Shown one piece after another: positions 45,317-56,122 of a stretch of DNA of 64,000 bases; the first letter of the stretch is position 1, and the number at the start of each line of letters is the position of its first letter. Source of the DNA: Phaonia tiefii. Lineage: Eukaryota > Arthropoda > Insecta > Diptera > Muscidae. The stretch is taken from NCBI GenBank assembly GCA_963931995.1, contig OZ008368.1, positions 28,373,506 to 28,437,505 of the forward strand, written 5' to 3'. Under the pieces are notes generated by a model. It saw only the letters and a list, made by a program, of their open reading frames with translations, had not been told where the DNA came from and ran no database searches. A program made the position numbers and the translations under genes.

Positions 45317-45809
45317 TTAAGTACATTTCTTCTTAAATGTAAATTTCTTAGAAATGTACATTTCTTAAGTACATTTCAAAGTACATTAAGTACATTAAGT
45401 ACATTTCAAAGTAAATTTTCTTAAGTAGGTACATTTCCAATGTGAGCATTTGAGCATTGTGAGCAATGCATTTGTGAGCATTGTGAGCATTTGTGAGCAT
45501 CCTGCATTTGTGAGCATTTGTGAACAAGTCATTGCATTTGTGAACAAGTAACTTATTTTTATTTTTTTTTAAAAAGTACATTTTCTTAAAAAAGGTCCTT
45601 TTTAAAATTTAATATTTTGCTGGTTAACACTAAGGTGGAGGGTATCAAAGATTCGGCACAGCCGAATTTAACACTTTTACTTGATTATATCTCAAGATGT
45701 CTAGGTTCCATTTTAAAGTTCTGCAATCGGTTACAAATTGCAAAAGATACAAGCTGATGATTATGGAATTTTTAGTGCCTTTAAATAAGTGAACCGGAGT
45801 GTATGTATA

Positions 45810-46316
45810 TTAGGGTGTTGTGAAACAATTTTTTTGGATGCATATTGAAAAGCTGATTACGAGAACGTCCAACTTTTCTTATACAACGGTACTTATAGTC
45901 CCTTACCACCCGTTAAAGGCTCGATTCCTAGTGAATTTGGGTAAAATTTGTTTTTATTTTCCTGGTCTATATGGGGCTCAAACAAAGCAGAAAACTATAT
46001 TTTAAAAATATGTTTTCTCGCTGCAGCGATTTCCCAATTTGTGTATTAAATTAATGAATATAAATAAAATAAATACAATTAAAAACTAATACAATACAAT
46101 TAAAACTACAGTGAGAATTATGCCAAAAATCTGAAAGAATTTCTGCCGTGAAAAAAATGTGTTGTCGAAATTTTAAAAATATATTTTTCTCATTATGCTC
46201 TCCATGACACCTCGTTTAAATATTTTGTTTCTAACCCAAAAACACAAGGAATCGAAAATTCAACGAACTGTAGGGGACTATTGAAATTCTAAAAAATGGG
46301 TTTCAGTACACCCTAA
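45810..46316. mobile_element. MITE with TTAGGGTGT ends
   Basis: TTAGGGTGTTGTGAAAC at the left and the inverse of TTAGGGTGTACTGAAAC at the right. 507 bp, no coding capacity, inserted only nine bases outside the Tc1-like element's right end. The CTGCCGTGAAAAAAATG block links it to 75-460. Confidence 0.75.
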
Positions 46317-47736
46317 TGTATAATAGGTACCTACATTCAAATTTGAATTCTCTGGTTATATGATTCTTTGCATGGATGCAAGAAGACACTGTGTCTGCGT
46401 AGTTTTTAAGTCTATGTCATGTATTTTATTAAAAGTTTTGACAAACACATGCTTCTGTGTTAGATTTATTCCCCCAGTCTCACAAAGTTTAAATATGTCA
46501 TCATCATCGTCTTTGTCTACTCAACTTTATATTCGTCAGACTTTTGGCGTTGTCTGTTAATAATTTTGTCGCGTTTTTTTGTCACTATAATTGAAGATCA
46601 GTCGTAATAGTAAATGACATTAAAAACAGACAATATTTGTTTTATAATTATCAGAAATTATATTCTGACTTATAAGCTCATGGTTTTGTGTTTCATTCAA
46701 TATAGACGTTAACGTTAAAAGCCAGTTATATACTGCAATGTAGCCCCAGATGCAGTCTATATTTATTTTATAATTATCCAAAATTTGTTTTTTATCTTTA
46801 AGTTCATCTCTAAGTAACATCATTTCACTTGATCAAGTTTGCGTAGCGTTGGGTGATGATTCAGTGTTATTAAGTGATTGTTTCATAAGTTTAATGTTCA
46901 TTCATTTTTCAACATGAGTGAGAGGGTAATGTGGGGGTTTCAGAAAATATCAATTATATTATTTGGGTTACTATTTGATCTTTGATGATTAACCGCATTT
47001 TTATTCCGCGAGTTTGAATCTCAAAATGGATTTTAAATGGTATGAGTTATTGTTATGAGTAATTTAAAATTGTTCAAATTATTTCAGGCTTCCGTAAAAA
47101 TGTGTGTCTAAAAGTTTATTTAATTTTAAATTAGAATTTTATGTTTATAGTTTTTAGCCATAGAGGTCAATTTTTTAGTTAAAAACTATATAAAAAAAAT
47201 ACAAAGTTTTTTGTTACTGCAAAGTCGAAAATTGTGCGCAAAGAGTTTGAAAGTCAAACATTTAAAATAAAAAGTTCGAAACCCACTGAATTTTGACGGA
47301 ATTCTAAAAATTAATTAATAAAGAAAACACTTCAAAATATTACAGTTTATTTATTTCTTAAATTTCTTTCCAATACAAATTAAAATATTCAACATATTCT
47401 AACTGCATATACACTTGGTGCTCACAAATTACATGATTCTAATTGCTCATTTCAGACTAAATAGATTCCGAGTTCACGTGTGAAAATACCTTCTTATGGT
47501 GATTTCGTTTATAAAAATCATATCAAACGACAGTAAGTCATCCGTTTTATCGGACAACATTCTCCTTCATGGACAGAATATGCAACAGTTTTGTAACCTT
47601 TGAGTGCAATATTCTCAGAAAATATCACAAAGCCCTGTAAGTATGGTTGCAATTTTTCACAAATGAACTCAAAACTTAAATTTTAGGGTAAAGGATAAAC
47701 AAAGTGATGCATTTTTCTCTGAATCGAAATCTCCAT
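46317..47736. other. Non-coding tract
   Basis: No gene or element recognised. TTTTATAATTATC segments at about 46637 and 46768 suggest a decayed duplication. Confidence 0.45.
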
Positions 47737-47738
47737 TA

Positions 47739-48050
47739 CCCAGTTGGAAATTTTGTCCTGTAGACATTGTTAGTAGTATTTCCTTAGGACTATGTCAGTA
47801 TGTGAAGATAATTTATATAAGACATCTTCTTGACATGTCAGTAGTTTTGACTTAGGTGACATAAATTGTGAAGGAGCTGACAATCTACGTAAGACCGTCC
47901 TATTGATTTGTCAGCCCTTTGTCATAGTTGACTCTTATTAAGACCATTGCTGAATGACGATTGAGGATGTCTTCATCATTTGTCAACAACAGTGACTCTG
48001 ACATGCAGTTCTTTGTCATTGATGATATCTATAGGAAATTTCCAACTGGG
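47739..48050. mobile_element. MITE with CCCAGTTGG ends
   Basis: CCCAGTTGGAAATTTTGTCC and the inverse of CCCAGTTGGAAATTTCCTAT are the ends of a 312-bp unit flanked by TA (47737-47738 and 48051-48052), pointing to a Tc1/mariner-mobilised family. Non-coding. Confidence 0.82.
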
Positions 48051-48213
48051 TAGTAGGTATCATTGTGCAATGCCGAATTCAAATGTCGGTGTGTGAATAG
48101 ATTTGATTTCTTTTGTAACATATTTCCCTTTCAGCTTAATGCACTCTCTCCAACGTTACAACAATGCATTTACATCTAGAAAATTAAAATGTTTTAACGA
48201 TGATGATAATAAT

Positions 48214-48300
48214 GGCCGACGGTGGTGCAATGGTTAGGTAGATGAGAACGCGGGTTCAGTCCTTGCCCTGTCCACCTTACATTTATTTCGTCGACGGCCA
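48214..48300 (+). repeat. SINE head fragment
   Basis: GGCCGACGGTGGTGCAATGG, a B-box-like GCGGGTTCAGTCC and CACCTTACATTTATTTCGTC, then the similarity ends. 3'-truncated member of the SINE family. Confidence 0.8.
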
Positions 48301-48630
48301 ATGAGTTTAATAACCCTATATTGGAAATCGGAATCAATTACTCTTGTGTTTAAAGCTGAAAGGATAATTCAACTTTTCGGAGACCAATTTCTACGCTATC
48401 CTGTGGGTCGAAGATTGTCGAACACGTTGTGTATAAAATACTATTTTTTATAACCACATCTTGTCTTTTTTTTCTGTATTTTTTTCTGGAAAGTCTATAA
48501 TTTACTCGATAATTTACAAGTGAATATTTTACAGTATCAAGTAAGCCAACTCAGTATCGAGTACCCTCCCAGTTGTTAGCAACCAAATAATTTTTAAATA
48601 AGATGATCATTATTTTGTGGACGTAAATAT

Positions 48631-48770
48631 TACCATCGGTGGTGCAATGGTTAGTATGTTCGGCTCTTGTACATCGCTTAGTGATGACGACACAATCGAG
48701 CCCTTAGGCACAAACATGATTCTCAAAATTTCATTCACAGCCCAAGTACAAATGTAGGTCCCAATCAGTC
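48631..48770 (+). repeat. SINE, internally deleted
   Basis: Head CATCGGTGGTGCAATGGTTA is fused to body CGCTTAGTGATGACGACACA after loss of the B-box region; ends at GTAGGTCCCAATCAGT. Confidence 0.82.
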
Positions 48771-48776
48771 TAGACA

Positions 48777-48895
48777 TTGCAATTCAATTTAAATCAATTC
48801 AAATCAATTCAATTCAACTCAACTTAACTCAATTCAATTCAGTTCAGTTCAGTTAAATTCAATTAAATTCAATTAAATTCAATTCAATTAAGAAT
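48777..48895. repeat. AATTC/AGTTC pentamer tract
   Basis: Imperfect pentanucleotide repeat of ATTCA, GTTCA and ATTAA units, the same composition as the large array at the end of the window. Confidence 0.9.
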
Positions 48896-49419
48896 TTTAA
48901 GTCTTGTCTTAAACCTTCCCTGATACGAGACAAATGGAAGGTGGACTAGTCGTTTTATTCCCTAGTCATGTCACTCCTAAGAACTACAGACCAATCAGAT
49001 TCTCATCCTTTCTATTGAAAGTACATCTGGGTTATCTTGAGCGCAACTTGAAGTTGGGGATTTTACTTTTACTGCCTTCTAGGATAGAGAAGGTGCTTTT
49101 AACAATGTGTCATCTAGCGCTATCAGGGACTCTCTGGAATCCGCTCAGGTGCCTCTACTTCTTATTGAATGGATTGCGAACATGGTTAGCGATCGCATTG
49201 TAAATTCTAACATTGGGGTGTTAAAATTGTTGCCTATGCGGAAGACGTCGTTATTCTTGTCGGTGGAAATTCTTTGCCTACTGTCAGTGACCTCAAGCAG
49301 GATGTCCTGGGTGAGTTGTCAGTTTGGGCCAGGCACTGTGGCCTATGTGTTAGATGGAGCTGGTTCTCTTTATGCGTAGGCGAAATATTGGATTTTTTAG
49401 GAAACCACGGTTGCAGGTT

Positions 49420-49649
49420 AGCCGTCGGTGGTGCAATGGTAGTGAGCGCGGCTCTTGTGTATGGGCACAAGGGTTCGATCCCGGCTCTGAGCATGAGAAA
49501 GCTTTCCAAAATACCGTTCGGAATCGGTGTAAATCTGTAGGTCCGATCAGTGAGTGTAAAACTAGAACGCGCACAGCTCACTGGTTTGTGAGAAGTTCTA
49601 CCTAATCGCTTCATGGTATGTAACGGGAAACCATTTATTTATATTTAAG
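49420..49649 (+). repeat. SINE inserted in the non-LTR element
   Basis: GCCGTCGGTGGTGCAATGGT head, B box GGGTTCGATCCC, shortened middle (the CGACACTATCGAG block is absent), then ACCGTTCGGAATCGGTGTAA and tail ATTTATTTATATTT. Confidence 0.9.
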
Positions 49650-50070
49650 GTTGGAGGGCGTAGAGTTATCTTAATTTTCTGAGGCGAAACATATCGGTAA
49701 CTTTCTTGATCAGAAACTGAACTGGAAGCGAAATACTGAGGAGCGAATGAAGAAAGGATTGAACGTGATCTACACCTGTAGGAATTTGAGTGGCAAAAGC
49801 TGGGTATTTCCTGCGTTGGTTTTTTTGGCTATGCAGTTGGCTATCATGCTACCACATATGGCTCCGAAGTCTGGTGGAATGCATTTGTGTTTGTGTTTGA
49901 CTATATGCTGCCGACTGTAGACCTTGGGCAATGCCCGGAGATCATGATGCCAGATAGGATTGACTGGGTGGGCGGTATACCTTCCTCACTCTCTGGTCAT
50001 CTGATCGTTACACATGGCTCAAAAATGGAATCGTGCACAGATCGTGCACTGCCTGAGGCCGGCAGTGGAC

Positions 50071-50262
50071 TCAGGATAGTGACGGCGACACTATCGAGTA
50101 TCTAGCCATGAAAAAGCTTCTCAAATTACCGTTCGGAATCGGTGTAAAACTGTAGGTCCCAATCAGTGAGTGAAAACTGGAAAGCGCACAGCTCAGTGAT
50201 TGTGAGAAGTTCTCCCCAGTCCCTTCATGGGATGTAATGGGAAACCATTTATTTTATTTTTT
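50071..50262 (+). repeat. SINE, 5'-truncated
   Basis: Starts within the body at GTGACGGCGACACTATCGAG and runs to TTATTTTATTTTTT. The tRNA-like head is missing. It separates two pieces of the non-LTR element. Confidence 0.9.
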
Positions 50263-50904
50263 AGTGGACTCACGGAGGACTACGTCGCTTCTTCGACTGG
50301 ATAAGGCTGTTTTGCAGCTAATCACGGGTCACTGTGATGCTGGAGGCTTCACTCGCAACTGGATTGTGAACGGGGTTGATTACTGTCGTGCTTGTGGTGA
50401 TGAAGAAGAGGTGGATACCATTGAGCACCTTCTATGTCAATGCCCAGCCCTACAGCCTAGACGTTGCTTTGGTTAGTTTCAGGCAGAATGTGGCGTCTTT
50501 GCGCGATGTGGCCATTGAGAATTTGATGGAATTCTCGTGGGGTCTGCCATGGATCCTAGACACCATTTTTTGATGATTTGTATATTGGTAATCTGGAATG
50601 GTAAACCTTGACTTGCACATATGGACGCTCATCTTGGATGGCATTGTATGCATTGATCAGAGCTTACCTGGGAACATAATTAAGTGATTCTTCTGTTTGT
50701 CCTACGTCTAGCAATCCACCCCTCTATCGGAAATGTTTTAATTATTAGTGGGGCTCGCCCCTTTTCTTCCTTCCCTTCTCTCATTTCTCCTCATATATAA
50801 GAGCGATCAGAAAAGGTCAACCAACCTTCGAGTCTAGTGACGAGAAGTTGTATACTGTCTCTTGTTGTCACGGGTACCTAAACCTAACCTAACGGCTAAT
50901 ACAC

Positions 50905-51075
50905 ATTTTTTCCCAATAAGAATACAAAGGTTGCCATGATCATTAACAATATGACGGTTTACATTAACTCGGTGTTGAAGAACAAAATGCAGAGTTAACT
51001 TCTAATTAACTCTCAACTACGATTAAGTAATCCAATAGTTAATTACCCAGTTAAAACTGACCAGTAATGTAAAAT
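50905..51075. repeat. Second copy of the 35.2-35.75 kb MITE (right part)
   Basis: From CCCAATAAGAATACAAAGGT to CAGTTAAAACTGACCAGTAA it follows 35578-35745 with scattered substitutions. The left end of the element is missing; the LINE tail abuts it. Confidence 0.75.
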
Positions 51076-52327
51076 AAGTACCAATCAAACCAGTGAAACC
51101 AAATCAAATCAAGTGAAAAATATTTTCAGTTTTTAGAAAATAGGGGGAAAATGAGGAAATCGCACCCACTGATATGACTAGTTTCAGGTCATCATCAGAT
51201 CCCGGGCATCTGTACATGAAATTTATATGAGCGAATGGTTTATTTATATAACGAAGTGTATCGACGATCCCAAAGTATAAACCATGTAAGGGGAGAAGAC
51301 TTCTTTCCTTCTTGTTTGTTTCCTCATGATATTTTCCAATTATGTCACTGCGTTTGAGGATATTTGATATGGTGTGAGCATAACTCTAAGCGCGTGCTAG
51401 ATTTTAATTTGCTTTTAGCTAGAACTAATTTTGAAATTTCTTCTACATTCTCCAAACCAAAGAGTCCATAAAAAATACACTTTATCTATAAACTGTTTCT
51501 CCTTTGTTGAAGCTTATCTCATAAATCCATACAAAACCAAATGTATAAGTAATATCTGGTATATGACAGTTGTCATAAATTACACACGTGAAAATTGTAA
51601 CAAACTTTTTATATTGTCAAGTCCTTGAAAACCTCAAAGTGGGCCGACTTTGAAATGAAACACTTCAAGTGTTAATCTAGATGGCTGAATAATCTTATCA
51701 GAATATTGGATTAAATTATAAATCTTAATTCGACTTTCTACAAAAAAAAAAAAAACATCCAAATCTAGTGTCGATTAAGTAGGGATTGCGCAAAATCAAA
51801 TTGATATAAGACAATAAAGGCGGCGCTTTAAATGATTGGAAAATAAGACGAAAAGATAAAAGAACTAGGGTATTTTTTAACAGCAGATAACAATATTATT
51901 TTCTCAATGTATTTCGGTCATTCAAACTCGAAAATGATTTTACAACTTTTTTTACTGAAACAATATATTTATAAAATGTGTCGTTAGGAAAGATAGTTTC
52001 ACTTTTCCTACTATATTTTAAATTAAGAGCAACCAAATCTACTACCAGATTTAAATATAACAAACTGAAAAATCTCTAATTTTTTGTTGGGATGCAAACA
52101 TAACGTGTTTGTAGCTTATCGCAAGTACAGTATACTTGTGTCCAAAACACATTGTGTTTGCTATTCAGTATTACATTTTGAAGACAGAATAATTAATAGG
52201 TAATAACATATGTTTCTGTCACCCAAATGTGACTTTGATTGCTGAGAACAACATCGTGACAGACAACCAATGCTTACAAACATATATTCGGTTCCTGTAA
52301 TATGTTGCTAGGACCGTTTTTTCCTGC
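51076..52327. other. Non-coding tract
   Basis: No gene supported. Contains the degenerate minus-strand hammerhead-like motif at 51168-51215 and a run of twelve or more A at about 51740. Confidence 0.45.
51168..51215 (-). ncRNA. Degenerate hammerhead-like motif (minus)
   Basis: Minus strand reads ATCTGATGATGACCTGAAAC then TAGTC, sharing CTGATGATGA and GAAACTAGTC with the plus-strand motif at 35848-35883, but stem II has collapsed to a few bases. Probably a dead copy of the same retroelement end. Confidence 0.45.
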
Positions 52328-53090
52328 GTGTGTCAAAATAAAGGAACTGATATGGTAAAGATTGTTTGGTTTGTAAAGCTATGTCAGCCAAGCCCAAATT
52401 TTTTAATCAAAGTGAAAAATGAAAAATTTGAGGAACAAATTTCGAAAAGCTATATTTACCTTGGAGGCCCAGCTTTTTCAATACACGAAGCTTGCAATAT
52501 TACAAAGAACTGTGGCCGTCGGTGGTGCACGGCTCTTGAAACGGCTGAACAAAAACCGCCGCTGAACAATGTGTGCAAAGAAAATCAGTTACAATTTGCT
52601 AGAGAGCATATGGCATGGGACATTCAAGTAAGATGTCATGTTAATGATTCACCTACTGTGGTTTTTATTGACGAACAGAAATTTAATTTATAAGTCCCAG
52701 ATCGCTTCAATTATTATTTTCATGATACGAGAAAAGAGCAAAGAGGGCGGAGTTATGGTCTGGGGTCCAATAACTTATTACGGCACAATCGATTTAGAAT
52801 TTCAAAGTGCAAATATGACTCGATAAACTTACAAGACTGTGTTACAATCCGCTTTCACTAACGTAAATGATTTTTTTGGGCCGATTCCATGGATTCTGCA
52901 ACAATATAATGCTGGTATTCATAATGCCAGAGTTGTAAAATAATTAATTTCAAACCAAAATGTTCGTCTTCTCAATTGGCCACCATATTCTTCCGACCTA
53001 AACGTACTCGTAATTGAAAATTTTTGGGGTTGGCATTCCCGCAGGGTTTATGATGGAGGAAGACAAGTTGATGATAAAGAATCACTAACT
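52328..53090 (+). pseudogene. Tc1-like transposase pseudogene
   Basis: Related to 42300-42900. The first 121 codons are open and end TVVFIDEQKFNL, which includes the first catalytic aspartate. Then frames give FNYYFHDTRKEQRG, GGVMVWGPITYYGTIDLEFQ, WILQQYNAGIHNARVV (second aspartate replaced by tyrosine) and LIENFWGWHSRRVYDGGRQ (third residue E present). A 27-bp scrap of the local SINE head (GGCCGTCGGTGGTGCACGGC, 52515) sits in the frame as GRRWCTALE. No ends were recognised. Confidence 0.8.
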
Positions 53091-53094
53091 TAAG

Positions 53095-53375
53095 CCATTG
53101 TCGGCGGTGCAATGGTTAGTGTGCGCGACACTTGTACTTGAGAACGTGGGTTGCATTCCTGCTCTGATCAACTTAAACTTCTTTCGGCGATGGCCACCTC
53201 GCTTAGTGATGGCGACACTATCGAGTACTTAGCCATGAAAAAGCTCCTCAAAATACTCTTTGGAACCAGTATAAAACGGTAGGTTCCAATCATTTTGTGT
53301 AAAATCTAGAAAGCGCACAGCTCACGGGCTGTGAGAAGCTCTCCTTAATCCCTTAATGGGATGTAGTAATTTTTT
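53095..53375 (+). repeat. tRNA-derived SINE (plus), diverged
   Basis: GTCGGCGGTGCAATGGTTAG head, CGACACTATCGAGTACTTAG body, tail at CCTTAATGGGATGTAG. Inserted immediately after the Tc1 pseudogene. Confidence 0.9.
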
Positions 53376-53739
53376 GTTATTTCAAACCAACCACTATTAA
53401 AAAGCCTTCAATATTATGGATAAACTAAATTATTATTAAATTATAAAATAATGAGCTTATTATTAAAATTAGTTAAAAGGTTCTAATGATATGAACGGAA
53501 AGGCTTTTTTATTATTTTTTGTGGAAAAGGACCTTTAGAATTCTGTTTCATTCAATGTTTGTGTAGTTGTTGTTATTTTTGTAATCTTAAGAAAATGTGC
53601 TTTTCGATGGTAGTAAGATTTTAGCTATCGACAAAAACTTTAAAAAGATATGGCCTACTAAAGCCAGAAATGTAAGTGGTTCTAATCATTTGATCTCGAG
53701 TGTATTTAATGTCGCAGTTTCATATCTGAGTATGGTATT
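53376..53739. other. Non-coding tract
   Basis: AT-rich, nothing recognised. Confidence 0.45.
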
Positions 53740-54075
53740 GATGTAGCGGCAGCGAATGAACAAGCAGCTCGTCGTCGTCAAAGAGTATTGAATAGTATAG
53801 AGAACTCATGGAACGAATTGTACGACTCAAAATGACTTTTGATGTGACACATTGACGCTTTTTGGAACATTTATGCTTTTTGTATTGTTTTATGTAATAA
53901 CATTGTCGAAATGGTGCATTTATGTTGAAATATTCTATAAAGAGAATAAGACTCGTTTATGCTCTTTTATTCAGACTCTCGGAAAAAGAGTGCAACAAGT
54001 TCTTTATATTATTCAATACTTTTTGTCGTCGCTCTGTTTATGACACAACAAAAACATTTATTTTAGTGAGCTCAA
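53740..54075 (-). repeat. Dispersed repeat, copy 2
   Basis: Inverse of 14920-15345: shares GAGTATTGAATAGTATAGAG, CATTGTCGAAATGGTGCATT, AAAAAGAGTGCAACAAG and TTTTTGTCGTCGCTCTGTTT. Confidence 0.75.
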
Positions 54076-54543
54076 TATTGCTTAATTTATTTTAACAATA
54101 TTACATCAAATGTTAAAACAGATGTAAGAAATATGAAAGTGCAATAGCAAAAGAGCCTTCAGCACAAAAAAAAACGATTTCTAACCACGGCAAGTCAATT
54201 TTAAATTTTTATATATAACGGATGTAAGTCATTTGTATAATAATTTTTTGAATTGACTGCATTCTGGGCATAATATAAACCATTATCAATACTTATTAAA
54301 TGAAATTATTAATGTTTAATAGAGCCTGCAATTTTTCCAACACAATAAAGTATATTGATGTTTTCATTATAATATTATATTTTTATGTATATTTATTATT
54401 ATAATATTATATGAGGCGCCTAGTTGCAAAACCGGGCAAGTCCAAAAAAATAAATTTCCGTGATATTTGGCCTGTGTACATTTTGGACGATTTTCTACCA
54501 TCCTACAAAGTTTGGAAACTAAAAAAAATTTTTTCCTATTTAA

Positions 54544-55707
54544 ATGTTCCATTATTTTGTTTTTTCCAGTACCTGGATATCAAAATCGGCTAAGTCCTGG
54601 CCCTTGGTTTCAAAACTGGCCAAGTCCAGTCTTGATTCCCAATACTTCAAAACACTTGTTTACGTTGTAGATCTGCCGGTGAAAATTAGTTTCAGATGTA
54701 AAACCGAACAGCTGTTATGCATATGTATCATAGCTGCCCATACCAGGAGCAAATTGGAGGCTGAACTGCTAGACCACGAAGACGAAGCTGACATTTTCTT
54801 CAAAAATCTTCAAGAGAAGAAAGAAGGTCTCTTAATCGTATCCTTCGATTGTCAAAAAAACTTGCCACTACCTAAACTTCCAGATCAATCTACTTACTTC
54901 AGTCGGCAGTTGCATTTGTACCATTTCTGCGTTGTGATAGGTTGTTCAAAAGATAGGCTAAATAAGGATAATACATTTTCTTATGTCTGGCTGGAACATC
55001 AACACAGAAGAGGGTCTAATCAGATAGCGTCAGCCCTTTTTCATCGACTTTGTAAAATCGACTACACAGGCATCAACACACTGCGACTGGTGTCAGACGG
55101 TTGCTCTGCTCAAAATAAGAACTCGATAGTTCTAGGAACTGTGGCTCACTGGCTTCTTAAACACGCTCCAAAAACAATCAAACGAGTTGAGCTAATATTC
55201 CCAGTTACAGGTCATTCGTTTATGCCAGCTGACAGAGTCTTCGGTAACATTGAAAAACAGATTAGAAAAAAAGAGGTCATTATTCAGCCAAACGAATATT
55301 TAGAAGCGATGGGTAAGTGCACAGTTTTAGAAGTAGAGAAGGATTGGAAGGTTCGCGATTGGAAGACAGAACTAAAGACTGCCATGAAAATAACCACTCA
55401 GTTTCACTTTCATATCTCTGAGTGCAAACGTGTTATCATCGCAGTAAAACGAGGAAAGATCACAGTACGAGGTGAGGAAGATTACACTGAGAATCTTTGT
55501 GAGGAAAGGTCGATTTTTTATTCAGTGAATAGTTTAAAAACTCTGAAACCTCCAGTGATGTCACCTTGGAATTCAGATTTATCAAGGGAAAAAGTGAACG
55601 ATGTTGAGAAATTGCTGACCAAGCACTATGAAGATAGATGGAAAACAAACCAAGATCTCAAATTTTATAAAAAGTTGATCGAATTGTTCGACAATAATCA
55701 GACGTAA
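54544..55707 (+). CDS. Putative transposase, RNase H-like, 387 residues
   Basis: The only long uninterrupted frame in the window. Residues 1-45 are translated subterminal repeat (KSAKSWPLVSKLAKSS), so the annotated start is probably not native and an N-terminal region has likely been deleted near 54660. The core resembles uncharacterised DUF7869-type proteins of animals as far as I recall. A beta strand with LLIVSFDCQKNLPLPKL (Asp about residue 101) is followed by LRLVSDGCSAQNKNSIVLGT (Asp about 187) and FPVTGHSFMPADRVFGNIEK (Asp about 234 or Glu about 240). These would be a DDD/E triad in an RNase H fold. The C terminus is basic and helical with MSPWNSDLSREKVNDVEKLL. No signal or membrane segment. 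Stops at 55705. The lack of stops suggests recent activity or constraint. Confidence 0.7.
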   Translation: MFHYFVFSSTWISKSAKSWPLVSKLAKSSLDSQYFKTLVYVVDLPVKISFRCKTEQLLCICIIAAHTRSKLEAELLDHEDEADIFFKNLQEKKEGLLIVSFDCQKNLPLPKLPDQSTYFSRQLHLYHFCVVIGCSKDRLNKDNTFSYVWLEHQHRRGSNQIASALFHRLCKIDYTGINTLRLVSDGCSAQNKNSIVLGTVAHWLLKHAPKTIKRVELIFPVTGHSFMPADRVFGNIEKQIRKKEVIIQPNEYLEAMGKCTVLEVEKDWKVRDWKTELKTAMKITTQFHFHISECKRVIIAVKRGKITVRGEEDYTENLCEERSIFYSVNSLKTLKPPVMSPWNSDLSREKVNDVEKLLTKHYEDRWKTNQDLKFYKKLIELFDNNQT

Positions 55708-55823
55708 GATTCGTTCAAGAGATTTTTAAGATTCTCATATTGAATTAATTTTTTTTTTGTATCAAACTAATGTATTAATTATTTGAAAAATAAAACTTAA
55801 TTAGTACAAAACTTAAGTAAAAA

Positions 55824-56122
55824 AAAAAATAAATGGTTTCCCATTACATCCCATGAAGGGACCGGGGAGAACTTCTCACAATCACTGAGCTGTGCGCTTT
55901 CCAGTTTTCACTCACTGATTGGGACCTACAGTTTTACACCGATTCCGAACGGTAATTTGAGAAGCATTTTCATGGCTAGATACTCGATAGTGTCGCCGTC
56001 ACTATGCGAGGTGACCGCCGCTGAAAGAAATTTTTTTTTTTAAGGTGGTCAGAGCCGGGTTCGAACCCAGGATCTCATGTACAAGAGCCGCGCACACTAA
56101 TCATTGCACCACCGACGGCCAC
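55824..56122 (-). repeat. tRNA-derived SINE (minus) with 18-bp duplication
   Basis: Full-length minus-strand copy: tail AAATAAATGG at the left, head at the right ending CCACCGACGGCC. Flanked by identical ACAAAACTTAAGTAAAAA at 55806-55823 and 56123-56140. Its body is nearly the same as the 2427 copy, so the insertion is young. Length of the duplication is typical for LINE-driven retroposition. Confidence 0.95.

Larger units (their letters stand above)
43034..45683 (+). mobile_element. Helentron/DINE-like element inside the Tc1 arm
   Basis: The left border ATACCCTCCACTGTAAGTG and right GTGGAGGGTATC are subterminal inverse repeats. Inside the left part are CATAAAGTAAATATATTCTT and CATGTCCGTCTGTCCGTCTG, features of an abundant dipteran non-autonomous rolling-circle family. 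Near the 3' end is a perfect 7-bp hairpin (ATTCGGC-aca-GCCGAAT, 45651-45667) followed by TTAACACTTTTACTTG. No helicase is encoded. Its interior has been enlarged by a tRNA-like sequence, AAGTAC-type repeats and a piggyBac insertion. Confidence 0.75.
42118..45801 (+). mobile_element. Tc1-like element split by nested insertions
   Basis: The left arm begins AACTCCGGTTCACTTATTTA (42118) and the right arm ends with its inverse (to 45801: TAAATAAGTGAACCGGAGTG). TA lies outside both (42116-42117, 45802-45803). The arms are long (about 135 bp): CAGACATCTTGAGAT in the left arm is matched by ATCTCAAGATGTCT near 45690. The right arm is cut by a Helentron-like element (about 43034-45683), so this Tc1 copy is the oldest layer of the nest. 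Confidence 0.85.
48920..50896 (+). pseudogene. Non-LTR retrotransposon, dismembered
   Basis: RT pieces: SHVTPKNYRPIRFSSFLLKV (48964-49023), AFNNVSSSAIRDSLESAQVP, SDRIVNSNIGVLK, and a downstream VVAYAEDVVILVGGNSLPTV-like catalytic block (near 49230-49275), then LSVWARHCGLCV. After a SINE (49420-49649) comes LNWKRNTEERMKKGLNVIYT, and after a second SINE (50071-50262) the C-terminal segment VLQLITGHCDAGGF and YCRACGDEEEVDTIEHLLCQ (CCHC-like knuckle), with stops between. The 3' tail near 50876-50894 is CTAAACCTAACCTAAC. RNase H is missing between the parts. Dead copy. Confidence 0.82.

Noticed and set aside
54367..54552. Minus-strand frame at the left end of the 54.4 kb element
   Set aside because: Runs across the inverted end and subterminal repeat; no independent evidence.
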